NCBI GenBank assembly: GCA_036268425.1
Contig: DATAUE010000138.1
Location: 1 to 64,000, forward strand
DNA length: 64,000 nt
Direction of reading: 5' to 3'
From: DATARH01 sp036268425
GTDB lineage: Bacteria > Pseudomonadota > Alphaproteobacteria > ATCC43930 > CGMCC-115725
The notes under the pieces: generated by a model
Databases searched by the model: none
Seen by the model: only the letters and a program-made list of their open reading frames with translations
Told to the model about the DNA's origin: nothing
Part shown: positions 6,506-14,462 of the stretch, in pieces
Position numbering within the stretch: the first letter of the stretch is position 1
Layout: every line of letters starts with the position of its first letter
Program-made: the position numbers and the translations under genes

Positions 6506-6906
6506 GCGCCGAGGAACCGCAAGGGCGATCCGGGCTATCCGAACGATCCGAGATGGGATTAAATACTGATATGACCCAGGAGACGAAGCCGAGCGCGGCC
6601 GAGCGGTTGGCTGATGCGTTAGTTATAGATGTCTGCGAATTACCCGATCGGACGAGTCCGGAAGATTGGCCCGAAATGCTGCTTATTACCCCCGATGAGC
6701 TATACACAATGGCATTAGCTGTTATCAAAGATGGCGCCGCCACCGAGCGCAAACACATCCTCGCAATGCTTCGCGCTAAAGCGCAGCAGATAGCCGATGC
6801 GCATGACGCCGCCTATTGGGAAGACCCACCCTTGAAGAATATGCAGTCAGCGGCCTCTGAGCTATTCGCCCTGGCCGACCAGATCGAGCGAGGAGAGGGA
6901 TTGTGA
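6481..6906 (+). CDS. Hypothetical protein
   Basis: A 141-residue acidic, mostly helical protein with ATERKHILAMLRAKAQQIADAHDAAYWED towards the end. Two starts are possible: ATG 6481 (AGGCAG upstream, overlapping the DUF4177 gene) and ATG 6571, where the better conserved-looking part (MTQETKPSAAERLADALV) begins. I report the longer form with some doubt. It ends in a GTGA overlap. Confidence 0.6.
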   Translation: MAVSNAPLSAEEPQGRSGLSERSEMGLNTDMTQETKPSAAERLADALVIDVCELPDRTSPEDWPEMLLITPDELYTMALAVIKDGAATERKHILAMLRAKAQQIADAHDAAYWEDPPLKNMQSAASELFALADQIERGEGL

Positions 6907-7112
6907 GGATGAAAGATCAATTCGGCCGCGAGCACGACATACTCGAAGTTCTTATTGCAGATGCGCTTCTTACTGAGCCATTTCCCAATGAGATAAAAAT
7001 AACGGGCGTAGCTACAGCATGGCGGGAGAAGCTCCAATACGCAGCGAAACAACGAGGCGTTAATATTGAAATCATCATCACTGAACTGCCGAAGGGGTCG
7101 CCGACGCCATGA
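6903..7112 (+). CDS. Small hypothetical protein
   Basis: A 69-residue protein starting at GTG in a GTGA overlap; an ATG two codons later (6909) is an alternative. It is a small alpha/beta protein by eye (DILEVLIADALL, then EIKITGVATAW, then NIEIIITELP). No domain recognised. It ends in an ATGA overlap. Confidence 0.6.
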   Translation: MRMKDQFGREHDILEVLIADALLTEPFPNEIKITGVATAWREKLQYAAKQRGVNIEIIITELPKGSPTP

Positions 7113-7312
7113 TCTGTCCTACCTGTCACGGCGCCGGCGAGATTCTGATCAACGCGCGCAGAGAGATCGTACACCGGATAGAGGATGCCGTGATGTCGCT
7201 GCCGTGTACCGCCGGATGCATTGGAGGGGTATTTCATTGCTGCGACGGAGACCAAGCCTGCAATGACGCGGAGCAGCCGCTGCTGGCGGCGAAAGAGGAA
7301 CATACACCGTGA
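7109..7312 (+). CDS. Small Cys-rich protein, partial DnaJ-type finger
   Basis: A 67-residue protein that begins with MICPTCHGAGEI, a CxxCxGxG motif, followed after about 30 residues by LPCTAGCIGG and HCCDGDQAC. It looks like a degenerate version of the DnaJ cysteine-rich fold with one good motif and several extra cysteines. It is coupled to both neighbours by ATGA and GTGA overlaps. A zinc-binding role is probable; nothing more can be said. Confidence 0.65.
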   Translation: MICPTCHGAGEILINARREIVHRIEDAVMSLPCTAGCIGGVFHCCDGDQACNDAEQPLLAAKEEHTP

Positions 7313-7698
7313 CAGAAGAAAATACGACAGCGCCGCGGCCCGCGCCTTGGACCGCCAAGGAAGCTCTAGCCTGCGCTATTTGCTGGGCCGGGTTCATCAA
7401 GTCGGAAAACAGACAAGATACACCAGAGCAGTATTGGCTTGGACTAAGCGAACAGGCTCGCAACAGCTATCGCCGAACCGTGCGCGAAGAGGGCCTGCTT
7501 GCCCTTGTGCGCGGGCAGGCCATCGTTCTTCCTCACGCGACGAATTTCACCGAGGCGCAATGGACAGCGTTTGGCGCTGAGGTTGGGTTGAAACAGCGAT
7601 GGCGCATGACCCAGATCGTCAATGCTCTGCATGGGGCGTTGTTTAAGGAACGCCGTCGCGCCGCCGCCGCCGTTGAGGGTGAAGGCGCCGATGGCTGA
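7309..7698 (+). CDS. Hypothetical phage protein
   Basis: A 129-residue protein with a GTG start in a GTGA overlap. It contains ALACAICWAGFI, EQYWLGLSEQARNSYRRTVRE and a helical C-terminus ending in basic residues. No domain is recognised. It overlaps the next ATG by 8 bases. Confidence 0.6.
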   Translation: MTEENTTAPRPAPWTAKEALACAICWAGFIKSENRQDTPEQYWLGLSEQARNSYRRTVREEGLLALVRGQAIVLPHATNFTEAQWTAFGAEVGLKQRWRMTQIVNALHGALFKERRRAAAAVEGEGADG

Positions 7699-8320
7699 CG
7701 CCGCAACACCGTTTCCTCTGGCGTGGCCCCAGGGCCGTGAACGGCGCCTTTCTAGCCTGCGCCGCGACGGCAAATTCAAGACGGGTGGCCGAGGTAACGG
7801 CTTACAGTCGTTGACGGTCGCCGAGGCTTTGCAACGGTTGCAGCGCGAACTTGATATGGTCCGCGCTCGCTTCGCGGTTATCAGCACAAATCTTGAGCCG
7901 CGTCTAGACGGACGCCCTCGATCCGGCCAGTCAGAACCTAATGATCCTGGTGTAGCACTGTATTTTCAGCTTGCGGATAAACCGCACTGCATGCCCTGCG
8001 ACACCTACAAGCGCGTCGCCGACAACATAGCGGCTATCGCTGCTCATATCGAAGCCACGCGCGCGATCGAGCGACATGGCGTCGCTACCGTCGCAGAGAT
8101 GTTTTCCGGATTTGCTGCACTACCGTCGCCAGATCAGGAGCGATCGTGGCGTGAGGTACTGGAATTGCATCGTGAGTCTACGGTGACCTTGACCATTGCG
8201 GAAGCCGCCTATCGACGGTTGGCGCGCAAGCGTCATCCTGACCAGGGAGGGGATAACACCCTGATGGCGGAACTAAACCGCGCCAGGGACGATGCGCGCC
8301 GAGAGCTTGGCGATGGCTGA
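7691..8320 (+). CDS. Phage J-domain protein
   Basis: A 209-residue protein. The ATG at 7691 gives MADAATPFPLAWPQG, the expected N-terminus of a known phage family; an earlier in-frame ATG would lie inside the preceding gene. The first 140 residues match the phage pattern LQRELD ... STNLEPRLDG ... DPGVALYFQL ... CDTYKRVADNIAAIAAHIEA. The last 60 residues are a J domain with the HPD motif at residues 182-184 (KRHPDQGGD). J domains stimulate the ATPase of Hsp70/DnaK, so the protein may recruit host DnaK. The fusion of this N-terminal domain to a J domain is usual for the family, as I recall it. Confidence 0.85.
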   Translation: MADAATPFPLAWPQGRERRLSSLRRDGKFKTGGRGNGLQSLTVAEALQRLQRELDMVRARFAVISTNLEPRLDGRPRSGQSEPNDPGVALYFQLADKPHCMPCDTYKRVADNIAAIAAHIEATRAIERHGVATVAEMFSGFAALPSPDQERSWREVLELHRESTVTLTIAEAAYRRLARKRHPDQGGDNTLMAELNRARDDARRELGDG

Positions 8321-8371
8321 TGATCTCACCCGCCCCGCGCGCGCGGCGGACTGACGGCTCGGATATCGGTA

Positions 8372-8590
8372 ATGGTTAACTATATCCCGAAACCAGGCTG
8401 GCTTAAACAGCAACTGGACGCCGCGGCCGCCGAGGTCGCCACATGGTCGGAGGAGAAACGCCGCCTATGTCGTGCTGCCATCGAGCAGGAACCAGATGTT
8501 CGTTTGACGTGCGTTCATCGGCATCTCTGTCGGGAAGCGCAGACGTGCGCTGGCAAGCCTTGCAGGATACATTTCTGTGGCTGCTCCTGA
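8372..8590 (+). CDS. Small hypothetical phage protein
   Basis: A 72-residue protein beginning MVNYIPKPGWLKQQLDAAAAEVATWSEEKRR. Short proteins with this W-L-x-x-Q ... V-A-[ST]-W helix pattern are common in phage early regions. The C-terminal half is Cys-rich (six cysteines), which is less usual. It is separated from its neighbours by 51 and 63 bases. Function unknown. Confidence 0.6.
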   Translation: MVNYIPKPGWLKQQLDAAAAEVATWSEEKRRLCRAAIEQEPDVRLTCVHRHLCREAQTCAGKPCRIHFCGCS

Positions 8591-8653
8591 TGACCTCGCC
8601 CGCCCTGCGCGCCGGATGTGGCTCCAAGATCGACGGCGGCGGGGCGTAGCCTG

Positions 8654-9064
8654 ATGGCGGGTGAAAGGGCTGAGCGTCCCCATATCGAGCCGCTGTTTTT
8701 CGAGGCGGAAGCGGCCAGAATGATCAACATCGATCCGCGCGCCCTTCGTTCGGAACGTGTGTCCGGTCGCATCGCTTATAGACGGGTGGCCGGCCGCATA
8801 ATGTACCGTGCTGACGATTTGACCGCATGGCAGGAGAGCGTCGCATGTCCCGCCCGCCCGAAGGGCCGAAACTCCGGCCCAACAAAAAAAGACAAGGCAC
8901 GTTCTACATCTATTGGACCGACCCCAGAACCGGCCGTAGCCGAGAGCGTAGCACGGGCACTGGCGATCTCGCAGAAGCTCATAAAATCTTCTCGGACTGG
9001 CTCTCGAACCGAGACACTCCCCTCACCTGGGACGGCCCACGTCGTGCCGCTCAAACGAGCATAG
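8654..9064 (+). CDS. Excisionase-like HTH protein with tail overlapping the integrase gene
   Basis: A 136-residue protein whose first 60 residues form a MerR-like or HTH_17 DNA-binding domain: FFEAEAARMINIDPRALRSERV, then AYRRVAGRIMYRADDLTAW. Proteins of this type next to an integrase usually act as excisionase or directionality factor. Relatives normally end soon after the DDL-x-x-W helix. Here the frame runs 70 residues further, overlapping the integrase gene out of phase for 220 bases, and this tail has no visible domain. The ATG at 8654 is chosen as the first after the preceding TAG. Role inferred from family and position. Confidence 0.75.
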   Translation: MAGERAERPHIEPLFFEAEAARMINIDPRALRSERVSGRIAYRRVAGRIMYRADDLTAWQESVACPARPKGRNSGPTKKDKARSTSIGPTPEPAVAESVARALAISQKLIKSSRTGSRTETLPSPGTAHVVPLKRA

Positions 9065-9891
9065 CCGACGTGCTGGCCCTTTATGCCGATGGCCATGTGG
9101 AGACCGAACATGTCGTCGGCAAAGAGACGGCCGGATATGCGATCGCCGCCTTGCTGAAATGGTGGGGCAATCGGACCTGTGATTATGTGAAACCAGAGAC
9201 GTGCCGCGCCTACGTGCGTGAACGAACCGTATCTCCTGCAACGGCGGCGCGCGAACTTTCAGTTCTGTCCGCGGCGATCGGATACGCCCACAAAAACGGA
9301 AAACTGATCGAGCGACCGTTCGTCGAGCTGCCCGAGAAGTCGCCAGCGCGCGCGCGATGGCTAACCCGCTCCGAAGCTGCCGCGCTGCTATGGGCTAGCC
9401 GTCATGATCCCCAGGCTCGCGGGCACCTGCCACTATTTATCATGCTGGCGCTGCGCACCGGCGCGCGCCCTGCGGCGCTATTCGATCTCCGCTGGACCCA
9501 GATCGATTTCAGCCGAAATACCATCAATCTCAATCCACCAGGGCGACAGCAGACCAGCAAGCGCCGCCCGGTGATACCGGTGCCGCGGCGGCTGCGATGG
9601 TTTTTGCTGAAAGCCCATGCACGCGCCGCGTCGCCCTATGTGCTGTCCTATCGCGGCAAGAAGCTCGGCAGCGTCAAACGCGCCTTTGCGCGAGCGCGGG
9701 AGCGTGCGAGGCTTGGGGCGGATGTTATCCCCTATACGCTGAGACACAGTGCGGGAACATGGCTCGCGCAAGCCGGTGTTGACCTATGGCTTATCGGCGG
9801 CTGGCTCGGCCACAGTCATGCGCGAACCACCGAACTGTATTTGCATCACCAGCCGGAATATCTGGCTGCAGCACGGAAGGTAATGGATTGA
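8845..9891 (+). CDS. int: Tyrosine-type site-specific recombinase (integrase)
   Basis: A 348-residue integrase. The ATG at 8845 has AGGAGAG at 8832-8838; an ATG at 8827 lacks this. It has an N-terminal arm/core-binding part with a GTFYIYWTD motif typical of phage integrases of alphaproteobacteria and a C-terminal catalytic domain. Visible catalytic residues are Arg208 (LRTGARP), a Lys in the QQTSKRR hairpin, Arg300 (TLRHS), the GH of WLGHS and the nucleophile Tyr332 (TTELYLHH). The usual His three residues before Arg300 is Tyr297 instead. It should recombine the element at the tRNA-Val site 270 bases downstream. Confidence 0.92.
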   Translation: MSRPPEGPKLRPNKKRQGTFYIYWTDPRTGRSRERSTGTGDLAEAHKIFSDWLSNRDTPLTWDGPRRAAQTSIADVLALYADGHVETEHVVGKETAGYAIAALLKWWGNRTCDYVKPETCRAYVRERTVSPATAARELSVLSAAIGYAHKNGKLIERPFVELPEKSPARARWLTRSEAAALLWASRHDPQARGHLPLFIMLALRTGARPAALFDLRWTQIDFSRNTINLNPPGRQQTSKRRPVIPVPRRLRWFLLKAHARAASPYVLSYRGKKLGSVKRAFARARERARLGADVIPYTLRHSAGTWLAQAGVDLWLIGGWLGHSHARTTELYLHHQPEYLAAARKVMD

Positions 9892-10082
9892 TGAAATATG
9901 TCGTATACGTCCCTGTTGTTTCCGAGCAAGCTTTTGAAGTTAACGCAAACTCAGCCGATGCAGCAATAGATGCTGCGATTACTAAGGCCGGCGCATGGTC
10001 TTCCCTTTGTCATCAATGCGCCAGAAAAATCGGCGAGCCGCAGTACGACTGGGACCAAGCCACGGCCCAGGTGTCCGGATAA
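9891..10082 (+). CDS. Small hypothetical protein after the integrase
   Basis: A 63-residue protein starting in a TGATG overlap with the integrase stop. The sequence MKYVVYVPVVSEQAFEVNANSADAAIDAA is a strand-strand-helix pattern, and a CHQC motif occurs later. No domain is recognised. The tight junction suggests it is translated with the integrase. Confidence 0.6.
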   Translation: MKYVVYVPVVSEQAFEVNANSADAAIDAAITKAGAWSSLCHQCARKIGEPQYDWDQATAQVSG

Positions 10083-10096
10083 CGTCCGGATTATAC

Positions 10097-10142
10097 CCGT
10101 CAGTTCACGGAACGTCCCGTCAAATGCCGTCAGCCACCGTCA
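10097..10142 (+). promoter_or_regulatory. Four phased CCGTCA direct repeats beside the att site
   Basis: CCGTCA occurs at 10097-10102, 10117-10122, 10127-10132 and 10137-10142, with spacings of 20, 10 and 10 bases, that is, on one face of the DNA helix. They lie between the last gene of the element and the att core. Position and phasing fit arm-type binding sites for the integrase or excisionase. This is inference from layout only. Confidence 0.5.
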
Positions 10143-10164
10143 ATGAAATCAATCACATGACACG

Positions 10165-10220
<56 letters not shown>

Positions 10221-10320
10221 TTCTTTCTACCGGGCAAAGCCTTCGGCAAGCCGCGGTCCCGCCAAGGAACTGATTCCGGCTGTTGTCGACGACGTGACAA
10301 GGGTCAGCCGATATTTCGTC

Positions 10321-12171
10321 TTAGAAACGTACCGTGCCGGCCACGATGCTGGCATGCAGTGCGGCGTCCAGAGGCACGAGCGTCCCGCGCTGACGATCGT
10401 CGAAGAACAGCGGCTCGGAGACGAGGACAGGGTCGTATGCCTGCGCCATCAACTCTTGCTTCTTCGGCTTGAATGTTGCCGTCGTCTCAATTTCGGTGCG
10501 GATACGCAGAAACAACGGCCTGGCGTAATCCGGCAGGCGCGCTGTCAGATACTGCCGGAATTGCGCGACGTCCAGCGAAGCATCGGCGAGGATCGCCGCC
10601 ATCCCGGCACGCCCATCCGCGCCAGGGATTTTAACGCCGTAGACAACCGCTTCGCACACGCCCGGGCAGGTGGCAATTACCGCCGCGACTTCGGTCGTCG
10701 ATACGTTTTCGCCCTTCCAGCGAAACGTGTCGCCGATCCGGTCCATGAAATAGAAAAAGCCGCGTTCATCGCGACGCATCAGATCACCGGTACGGAACCA
10801 TGCGTCGCCGGCGGCAAAAACATCACGCAGCAGCTTTCGTTCGGAAGCCTGCGCATCGGTGTAGCCTTCAAACCGCCCAGCCGAATCGCCGAGCTTACCC
10901 AAGGCTTCGCCGGTTTCATCGGGGGCGCAGCGGATGCACAACCCATCGTCGGCGCGTACCGGCTCGCCGGCCTCGACATCAAAGCGCACCAGGGCGACGG
11001 GAAAGCGGTGTGTCAGAAAGGACGGGATGCGCCCGATCGCGCCGGGTTCGCCTTCAACATTGTAGAGCGAGAAGCTGCCTTCGGTGGCGGCGTAAAATTC
11101 GAGGATGCGCGGCAGTTTGAACCGCTCCTGAAACGGGCGCCAGACATCGCCTGCCAAGCCGTTGCCGGCGCATAAGCGGATGCGGTGCGCCGCCTCGCTC
11201 GGGTGAGGCTTGCTGTTGACCAGATAGCGGCACAATTCGCCGATATACTGAAACAATGTGCAGTCCCAACGAACAATGTCGTCCCAGAAACGGCTCGCCG
11301 AAAACCGTCCCGGCAATACCACAGACCCGCCCCGCACCAACAGCGCCCCAACCGCCACGATGCCGCCGACGCTGTGCTGCAGTGGCAGGCAGTTGTACAT
11401 GCGGTCGGCCGGGCCGGTATCCATGATGCCGGCGAACCAGTAGCACCACTGCATGATCCGGTAGTGGCTGACATTGGCGGCTTTGGGCAGCCCGGTGGTG
11501 CCCGAGGTGTAGATGCACAGCGCGCGGTCGCCGAGCAACGGCGGTCTGCATTCAGCGGGATCGATGCGATGGCCGGCATAACTCCGCAGATCAAGGTCAG
11601 GAAACCCGGCCGCCGCGCCGCCCAGTACCCAGCATTTCGGGACTGCCGGACGCATGTCGATTGCCGCAATCGCGCCGGCAAAAGCGGTGCCGGAGATGAT
11701 GCCGACAGGTTTCGCGACACCAATCGCGTGCGCCAGCACCTCACCGCTCAGATTGGTATTGAGCAGCGCAACGACCCCGCCGGCCCGGGTGATGCCGAGC
11801 CATACCGCAAGATATTCCGGGCAATCCGGCATCAGCAGACAGACGACATCACCGGCACGAATGCTGTGAGCCATCGCCCAGCGCGCATATTGATTGGCCC
11901 GCTCTGCCAACTCGCGATAACTCAGGCGCTGCGCATCCGACAATAATGCCGGCGCGTCGCCGAATTGGCCGGCGAGATCATCGATCAGGCTGGACAGCGT
12001 GACGGCCGGATGCTTGGCAATCGGCGCCGTTGCTTCAAGCGCCCGCACCCAATCCTTGAGTGCCGATTTGCCCTTACGCGCCGATTTTCCCTGTTTTGCC
12101 GGTATTTCGCTCAACGGAAACGGCGCGTCAGCGCGGCACAAAGAATTCGGTATAGGAGGAAATCCGCCCAT
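10321..12171 (-). CDS. Long-chain acyl-CoA synthetase, FATP/SLC27 type
   Basis: A 616-residue AMP-forming ligase that would activate a carboxylic acid as acyl-AMP and pass it to CoA. The phosphate-binding loop YTSGTTGLPK is at residues 221-230, EFYAATEGSFS is the FATP-type variant of the motif that contacts the adenylate, and RTGDL followed by DRIGDTFRWKGENVST is the hinge region characteristic of very-long-chain acyl-CoA synthetases. The ATG has AGGTG upstream and overlaps the SnoaL-like gene by 44 bases; the first 40 residues are poorly conserved-looking. It is the last gene of the minus-strand cluster that includes the amino acid:carrier protein ligase. The substrate is unknown. Confidence 0.85.
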   Translation of the reverse strand: MGGFPPIPNSLCRADAPFPLSEIPAKQGKSARKGKSALKDWVRALEATAPIAKHPAVTLSSLIDDLAGQFGDAPALLSDAQRLSYRELAERANQYARWAMAHSIRAGDVVCLLMPDCPEYLAVWLGITRAGGVVALLNTNLSGEVLAHAIGVAKPVGIISGTAFAGAIAAIDMRPAVPKCWVLGGAAAGFPDLDLRSYAGHRIDPAECRPPLLGDRALCIYTSGTTGLPKAANVSHYRIMQWCYWFAGIMDTGPADRMYNCLPLQHSVGGIVAVGALLVRGGSVVLPGRFSASRFWDDIVRWDCTLFQYIGELCRYLVNSKPHPSEAAHRIRLCAGNGLAGDVWRPFQERFKLPRILEFYAATEGSFSLYNVEGEPGAIGRIPSFLTHRFPVALVRFDVEAGEPVRADDGLCIRCAPDETGEALGKLGDSAGRFEGYTDAQASERKLLRDVFAAGDAWFRTGDLMRRDERGFFYFMDRIGDTFRWKGENVSTTEVAAVIATCPGVCEAVVYGVKIPGADGRAGMAAILADASLDVAQFRQYLTARLPDYARPLFLRIRTEIETTATFKPKKQELMAQAYDPVLVSEPLFFDDRQRGTLVPLDAALHASIVAGTVRF

Positions 12172-12511
12172 CTCGCACCTGAATGATATCGACCAGTTCG
12201 GTCAATACCTTGGCGCCGGTGACCCGCGAGTGGATGCGCGCCTGCCAGTGGCCGGCGGCATTGTCTCCATCGACGATCAGCCGCAGAATCTGGACCTCGT
12301 CGAGCTGAAACGTCTTCAGCATCAACGTTAGCCACGGGCGGAACTCGGCGATGCCGTGCGCGGTGATCGCGATCGGGCTGGCATTGCTCGCCCCGGCAAT
12401 CTGGAAGGCGGCATCGTCCGTAAAGGCGGCGCAGACGGCGTTGAGATCACCACGCGCTCGTGCGTCGTAAAGACCCCGGAGCAACCGATCGATCTGATTG
12501 CGATCTGTCAT
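12128..12511 (-). CDS. SnoaL-like / NTF2-fold protein
   Basis: A 127-residue protein with the pattern of a SnoaL-like domain: an N-terminal helix (DRNQIDRLLRGLYDARARGDLNAV), the loop-strand FTDDAAFQIAG, and C-terminal strands ending DIIQVRDGRISSYTEFF. This fold serves as a cyclase or isomerase or as a small binding cone. It lies between the hydrolase and acyl-CoA synthetase genes, and its end overlaps the latter. A role in the same pathway is inferred. Confidence 0.8.
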   Translation of the reverse strand: MTDRNQIDRLLRGLYDARARGDLNAVCAAFTDDAAFQIAGASNASPIAITAHGIAEFRPWLTLMLKTFQLDEVQILRLIVDGDNAAGHWQARIHSRVTGAKVLTELVDIIQVRDGRISSYTEFFVPR

Positions 12512-12522
12512 GCGGCGCCTTT

Positions 12523-13521
12523 TCAGCCGTGCAAACGGTTATGCTCTGCCGGCGATGCGGTCCCGGCAAACGCAGCGCGAACCTGCCCTCCGATCTGCGT
12601 CAGCGCGGTCCGCGCATAGGGGACGATTCCGGCCATGCCGTAGAAAAGATGGATCATGCCGGAATGGCAAGTGTAATGCGCCACCACCCCGGCGCCGCGC
12701 AACCGCATCGCATAGGCTTCGCCCTCGTCGCGCAACGGATCGGCCTCGGCGGTATGGATATAGGCCGGGCATACGCCGCGCAGATCGCTCGCGCGCAACG
12801 GCGATATCGCCGGCTCGGCAGCAGTGATGCCCCGCGGCAGATAGTGCGACAAATCCGATGCGATCATGCCGGAATCGATCAGATACCCCTTGCCGAATTG
12901 GCGGCGCGACGGGGTATCGGCTGCGAAATCGGTGATCGGGCACAGCAGCAGCTGAAACAGCGGCTGTCGTGCACCGCCGGTCGCCAGTTGTTGACAGACG
13001 AGTGCGGCAAGGGTGGCACCCGCCGAATCTCCGGCAATCGCAACCCGATCGGGATCGATGCCGATCCCGGCGGCGTGCTCGATCGCCCAAGCAAACGCGG
13101 CGCGACAATCGATTACGGCTGCCGGAAACGGGTGTTCGGGCGCGAGCCGATAATCGACGGAGATCAGCCGGGCGCGAGTTTCGTTGGCAAGAGCGCGGGC
13201 CAGCGAATCGTGCGTGTCGACCCCGCCAGCAACGAGGCCGCCGCCGTGGAAAAACACGAGGCCCGGCAGTTGCTCACCCTCGACGCCAAACGGAGTGTAG
13301 AGCCGTACCGGTATCGGCCCGCCCGGGCCCGGTGCGGTGCGATCCTCAACCTGCGCGACCGGCATGCCGATGCCGGACAATGCCATCAGCTTGGCAAAAC
13401 CCTGCCGGCGCTCCTCAATCGTTTCCGGGCGCGGCGCACCCGGCGCGGCGGCCGCGACCATGCCGAGCAGCCGCTTTACATGCGGGTCGAGCGCCACTGC
13501 CTCAATCAAGCGCCAGGGCAT
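12523..13521 (-). CDS. Alpha/beta hydrolase, hormone-sensitive lipase family
   Basis: A 332-residue hydrolase. The start is ATG at 13521 (MPWRLIEAVALDP), overlapping the ligase gene by 20 bases; a longer frame would run far into that gene. The oxyanion-hole motif HGGG is at residues 92-95 and the nucleophile elbow GDSAG at 164-168 (Ser166). EADPLRDEGEAYA carries the acid and a His follows in SGMIHLFYG. DYRLAPEHPFPA is typical of the HSL family (carboxylesterases on short acyl esters). Next to a carrier-protein ligase it may release or edit a thioester, but this is speculation. Confidence 0.87.
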   Translation of the reverse strand: MPWRLIEAVALDPHVKRLLGMVAAAAPGAPRPETIEERRQGFAKLMALSGIGMPVAQVEDRTAPGPGGPIPVRLYTPFGVEGEQLPGLVFFHGGGLVAGGVDTHDSLARALANETRARLISVDYRLAPEHPFPAAVIDCRAAFAWAIEHAAGIGIDPDRVAIAGDSAGATLAALVCQQLATGGARQPLFQLLLCPITDFAADTPSRRQFGKGYLIDSGMIASDLSHYLPRGITAAEPAISPLRASDLRGVCPAYIHTAEADPLRDEGEAYAMRLRGAGVVAHYTCHSGMIHLFYGMAGIVPYARTALTQIGGQVRAAFAGTASPAEHNRLHG

Positions 13522-14443
13522 GACGCACCCCGGCCGGCCAGCCGGCAACGTCCACCCCGTGTTGCGCAAACATCGCGACCGCGAGCCGGTCCATGCCGAA
13601 CGCGACGCAGCCGGTGTGCGCGACCATCCCCGCCTCGCTGCGGATGCCCCAGATCTCGCCAAAATGGTCGAGATGATAGTTGAAGCTCATGCAGGCCGTC
13701 GGCTCCTCGGTCGAGCGCACCGGGATCAGCAGCTCGAATTTCAACGCCTGCTGCAACTGGCTGATCGCCATGACCTGCCCGGTACGGCCGAAGAATGGAT
13801 CGCTGGCCGGCGCCACATCGTACGCGAGGCCGAGCGTGTCGGCGATTTCCTGCGCGCGGTCGACCCAGCGGCTGCGGAATGTGGTGATTTCGTCCGGCGT
13901 GCCGATGCAGACGTATTCGCGCATGCGGAACGATTGCAGCCGATCGAGATGCTTTGACGGCTCTCGGCGAAAGCAATCACAGGCGACATCGAATTTGACG
14001 CCGCCGACCGGCACCAAACCGCGCTCCGCCACCAGCGGATAGACCGGATAACAGGCAGCCGGAGACAACACCAGTTCGGCCGGCCGCAAGGTTTCGGTCC
14101 AGTCGCCGCCGTGCTCGTGCTTGTCGGCGGCGGCGCGAATCTCGCGCTCGCTGCCATGCAGCGAGCAGACGCAGCCGAGCAGGTTCGGAAAGCTTTTGAG
14201 ATATCCAGATTTTTCGACCACATGCCGGCTCATCACCGGCGGAAAGCGCAGGATTTCGGTGCCCTGCTCGCGGTGCCGCGAGATCAGCCCGGCAAGGCGC
14301 TCGACGATATCTTCGTACAGCGCGGTGCGGGCATAGACGCCGTCCGCCCCCATCGGGCGAAACAGCACCGCGGCCATCGCCTCCAGCGCGGCATCCGCCC
14401 GCGCCGCCGGGTGCTGGGCAAGCGTCTTGTCGATCATGGTCAT
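13502..14443 (-). CDS. Amino acid:[carrier protein] ligase (class II aminoacyl-tRNA synthetase homologue)
   Basis: A 313-residue protein related to the catalytic core of seryl-tRNA synthetase but lacking a tRNA-binding domain. It shows the class II motifs: FDVACDCFRREPSKHLDRLQSF around motif 2 and AFGMDRLAVAMF as motif 3. Cys131, Glu176 and Cys279 are placed as the zinc ligands that bind the substrate amino group in the characterised Bradyrhizobium enzymes. Those enzymes load glycine or alanine onto the phosphopantetheine arm of a dedicated carrier protein instead of tRNA. A matching carrier gene lies at 15915..16166 and an acyl-CoA-dehydrogenase-like gene directly upstream. The substrate here is not known. 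Confidence 0.92.
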   Translation of the reverse strand: MTMIDKTLAQHPAARADAALEAMAAVLFRPMGADGVYARTALYEDIVERLAGLISRHREQGTEILRFPPVMSRHVVEKSGYLKSFPNLLGCVCSLHGSEREIRAAADKHEHGGDWTETLRPAELVLSPAACYPVYPLVAERGLVPVGGVKFDVACDCFRREPSKHLDRLQSFRMREYVCIGTPDEITTFRSRWVDRAQEIADTLGLAYDVAPASDPFFGRTGQVMAISQLQQALKFELLIPVRSTEEPTACMSFNYHLDHFGEIWGIRSEAGMVAHTGCVAFGMDRLAVAMFAQHGVDVAGWPAGVRHALALD

Positions 14444-14462
14444 CTGGTACTCCGGAAAACGG

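Noticed and set aside
8443..8649. A 68-codon plus-strand frame overlapping the 8372 gene
   Set aside because: The composition is unlike the array, it has no family similarity, and the overlapping frame at 8372 has a phage-like N-terminus.
1..10082. A known anti-phage defence system in the island
   Set aside because: No nuclease, NTPase, TIR, reverse transcriptase or toxin-antitoxin signature was recognised; DUF5131 alone is not sufficient evidence.
12460..13683. A 407-codon plus-strand open frame opposite the hydrolase gene
   Set aside because: Arg-rich composition and no motif; the minus-strand hydrolase has complete catalytic motifs.
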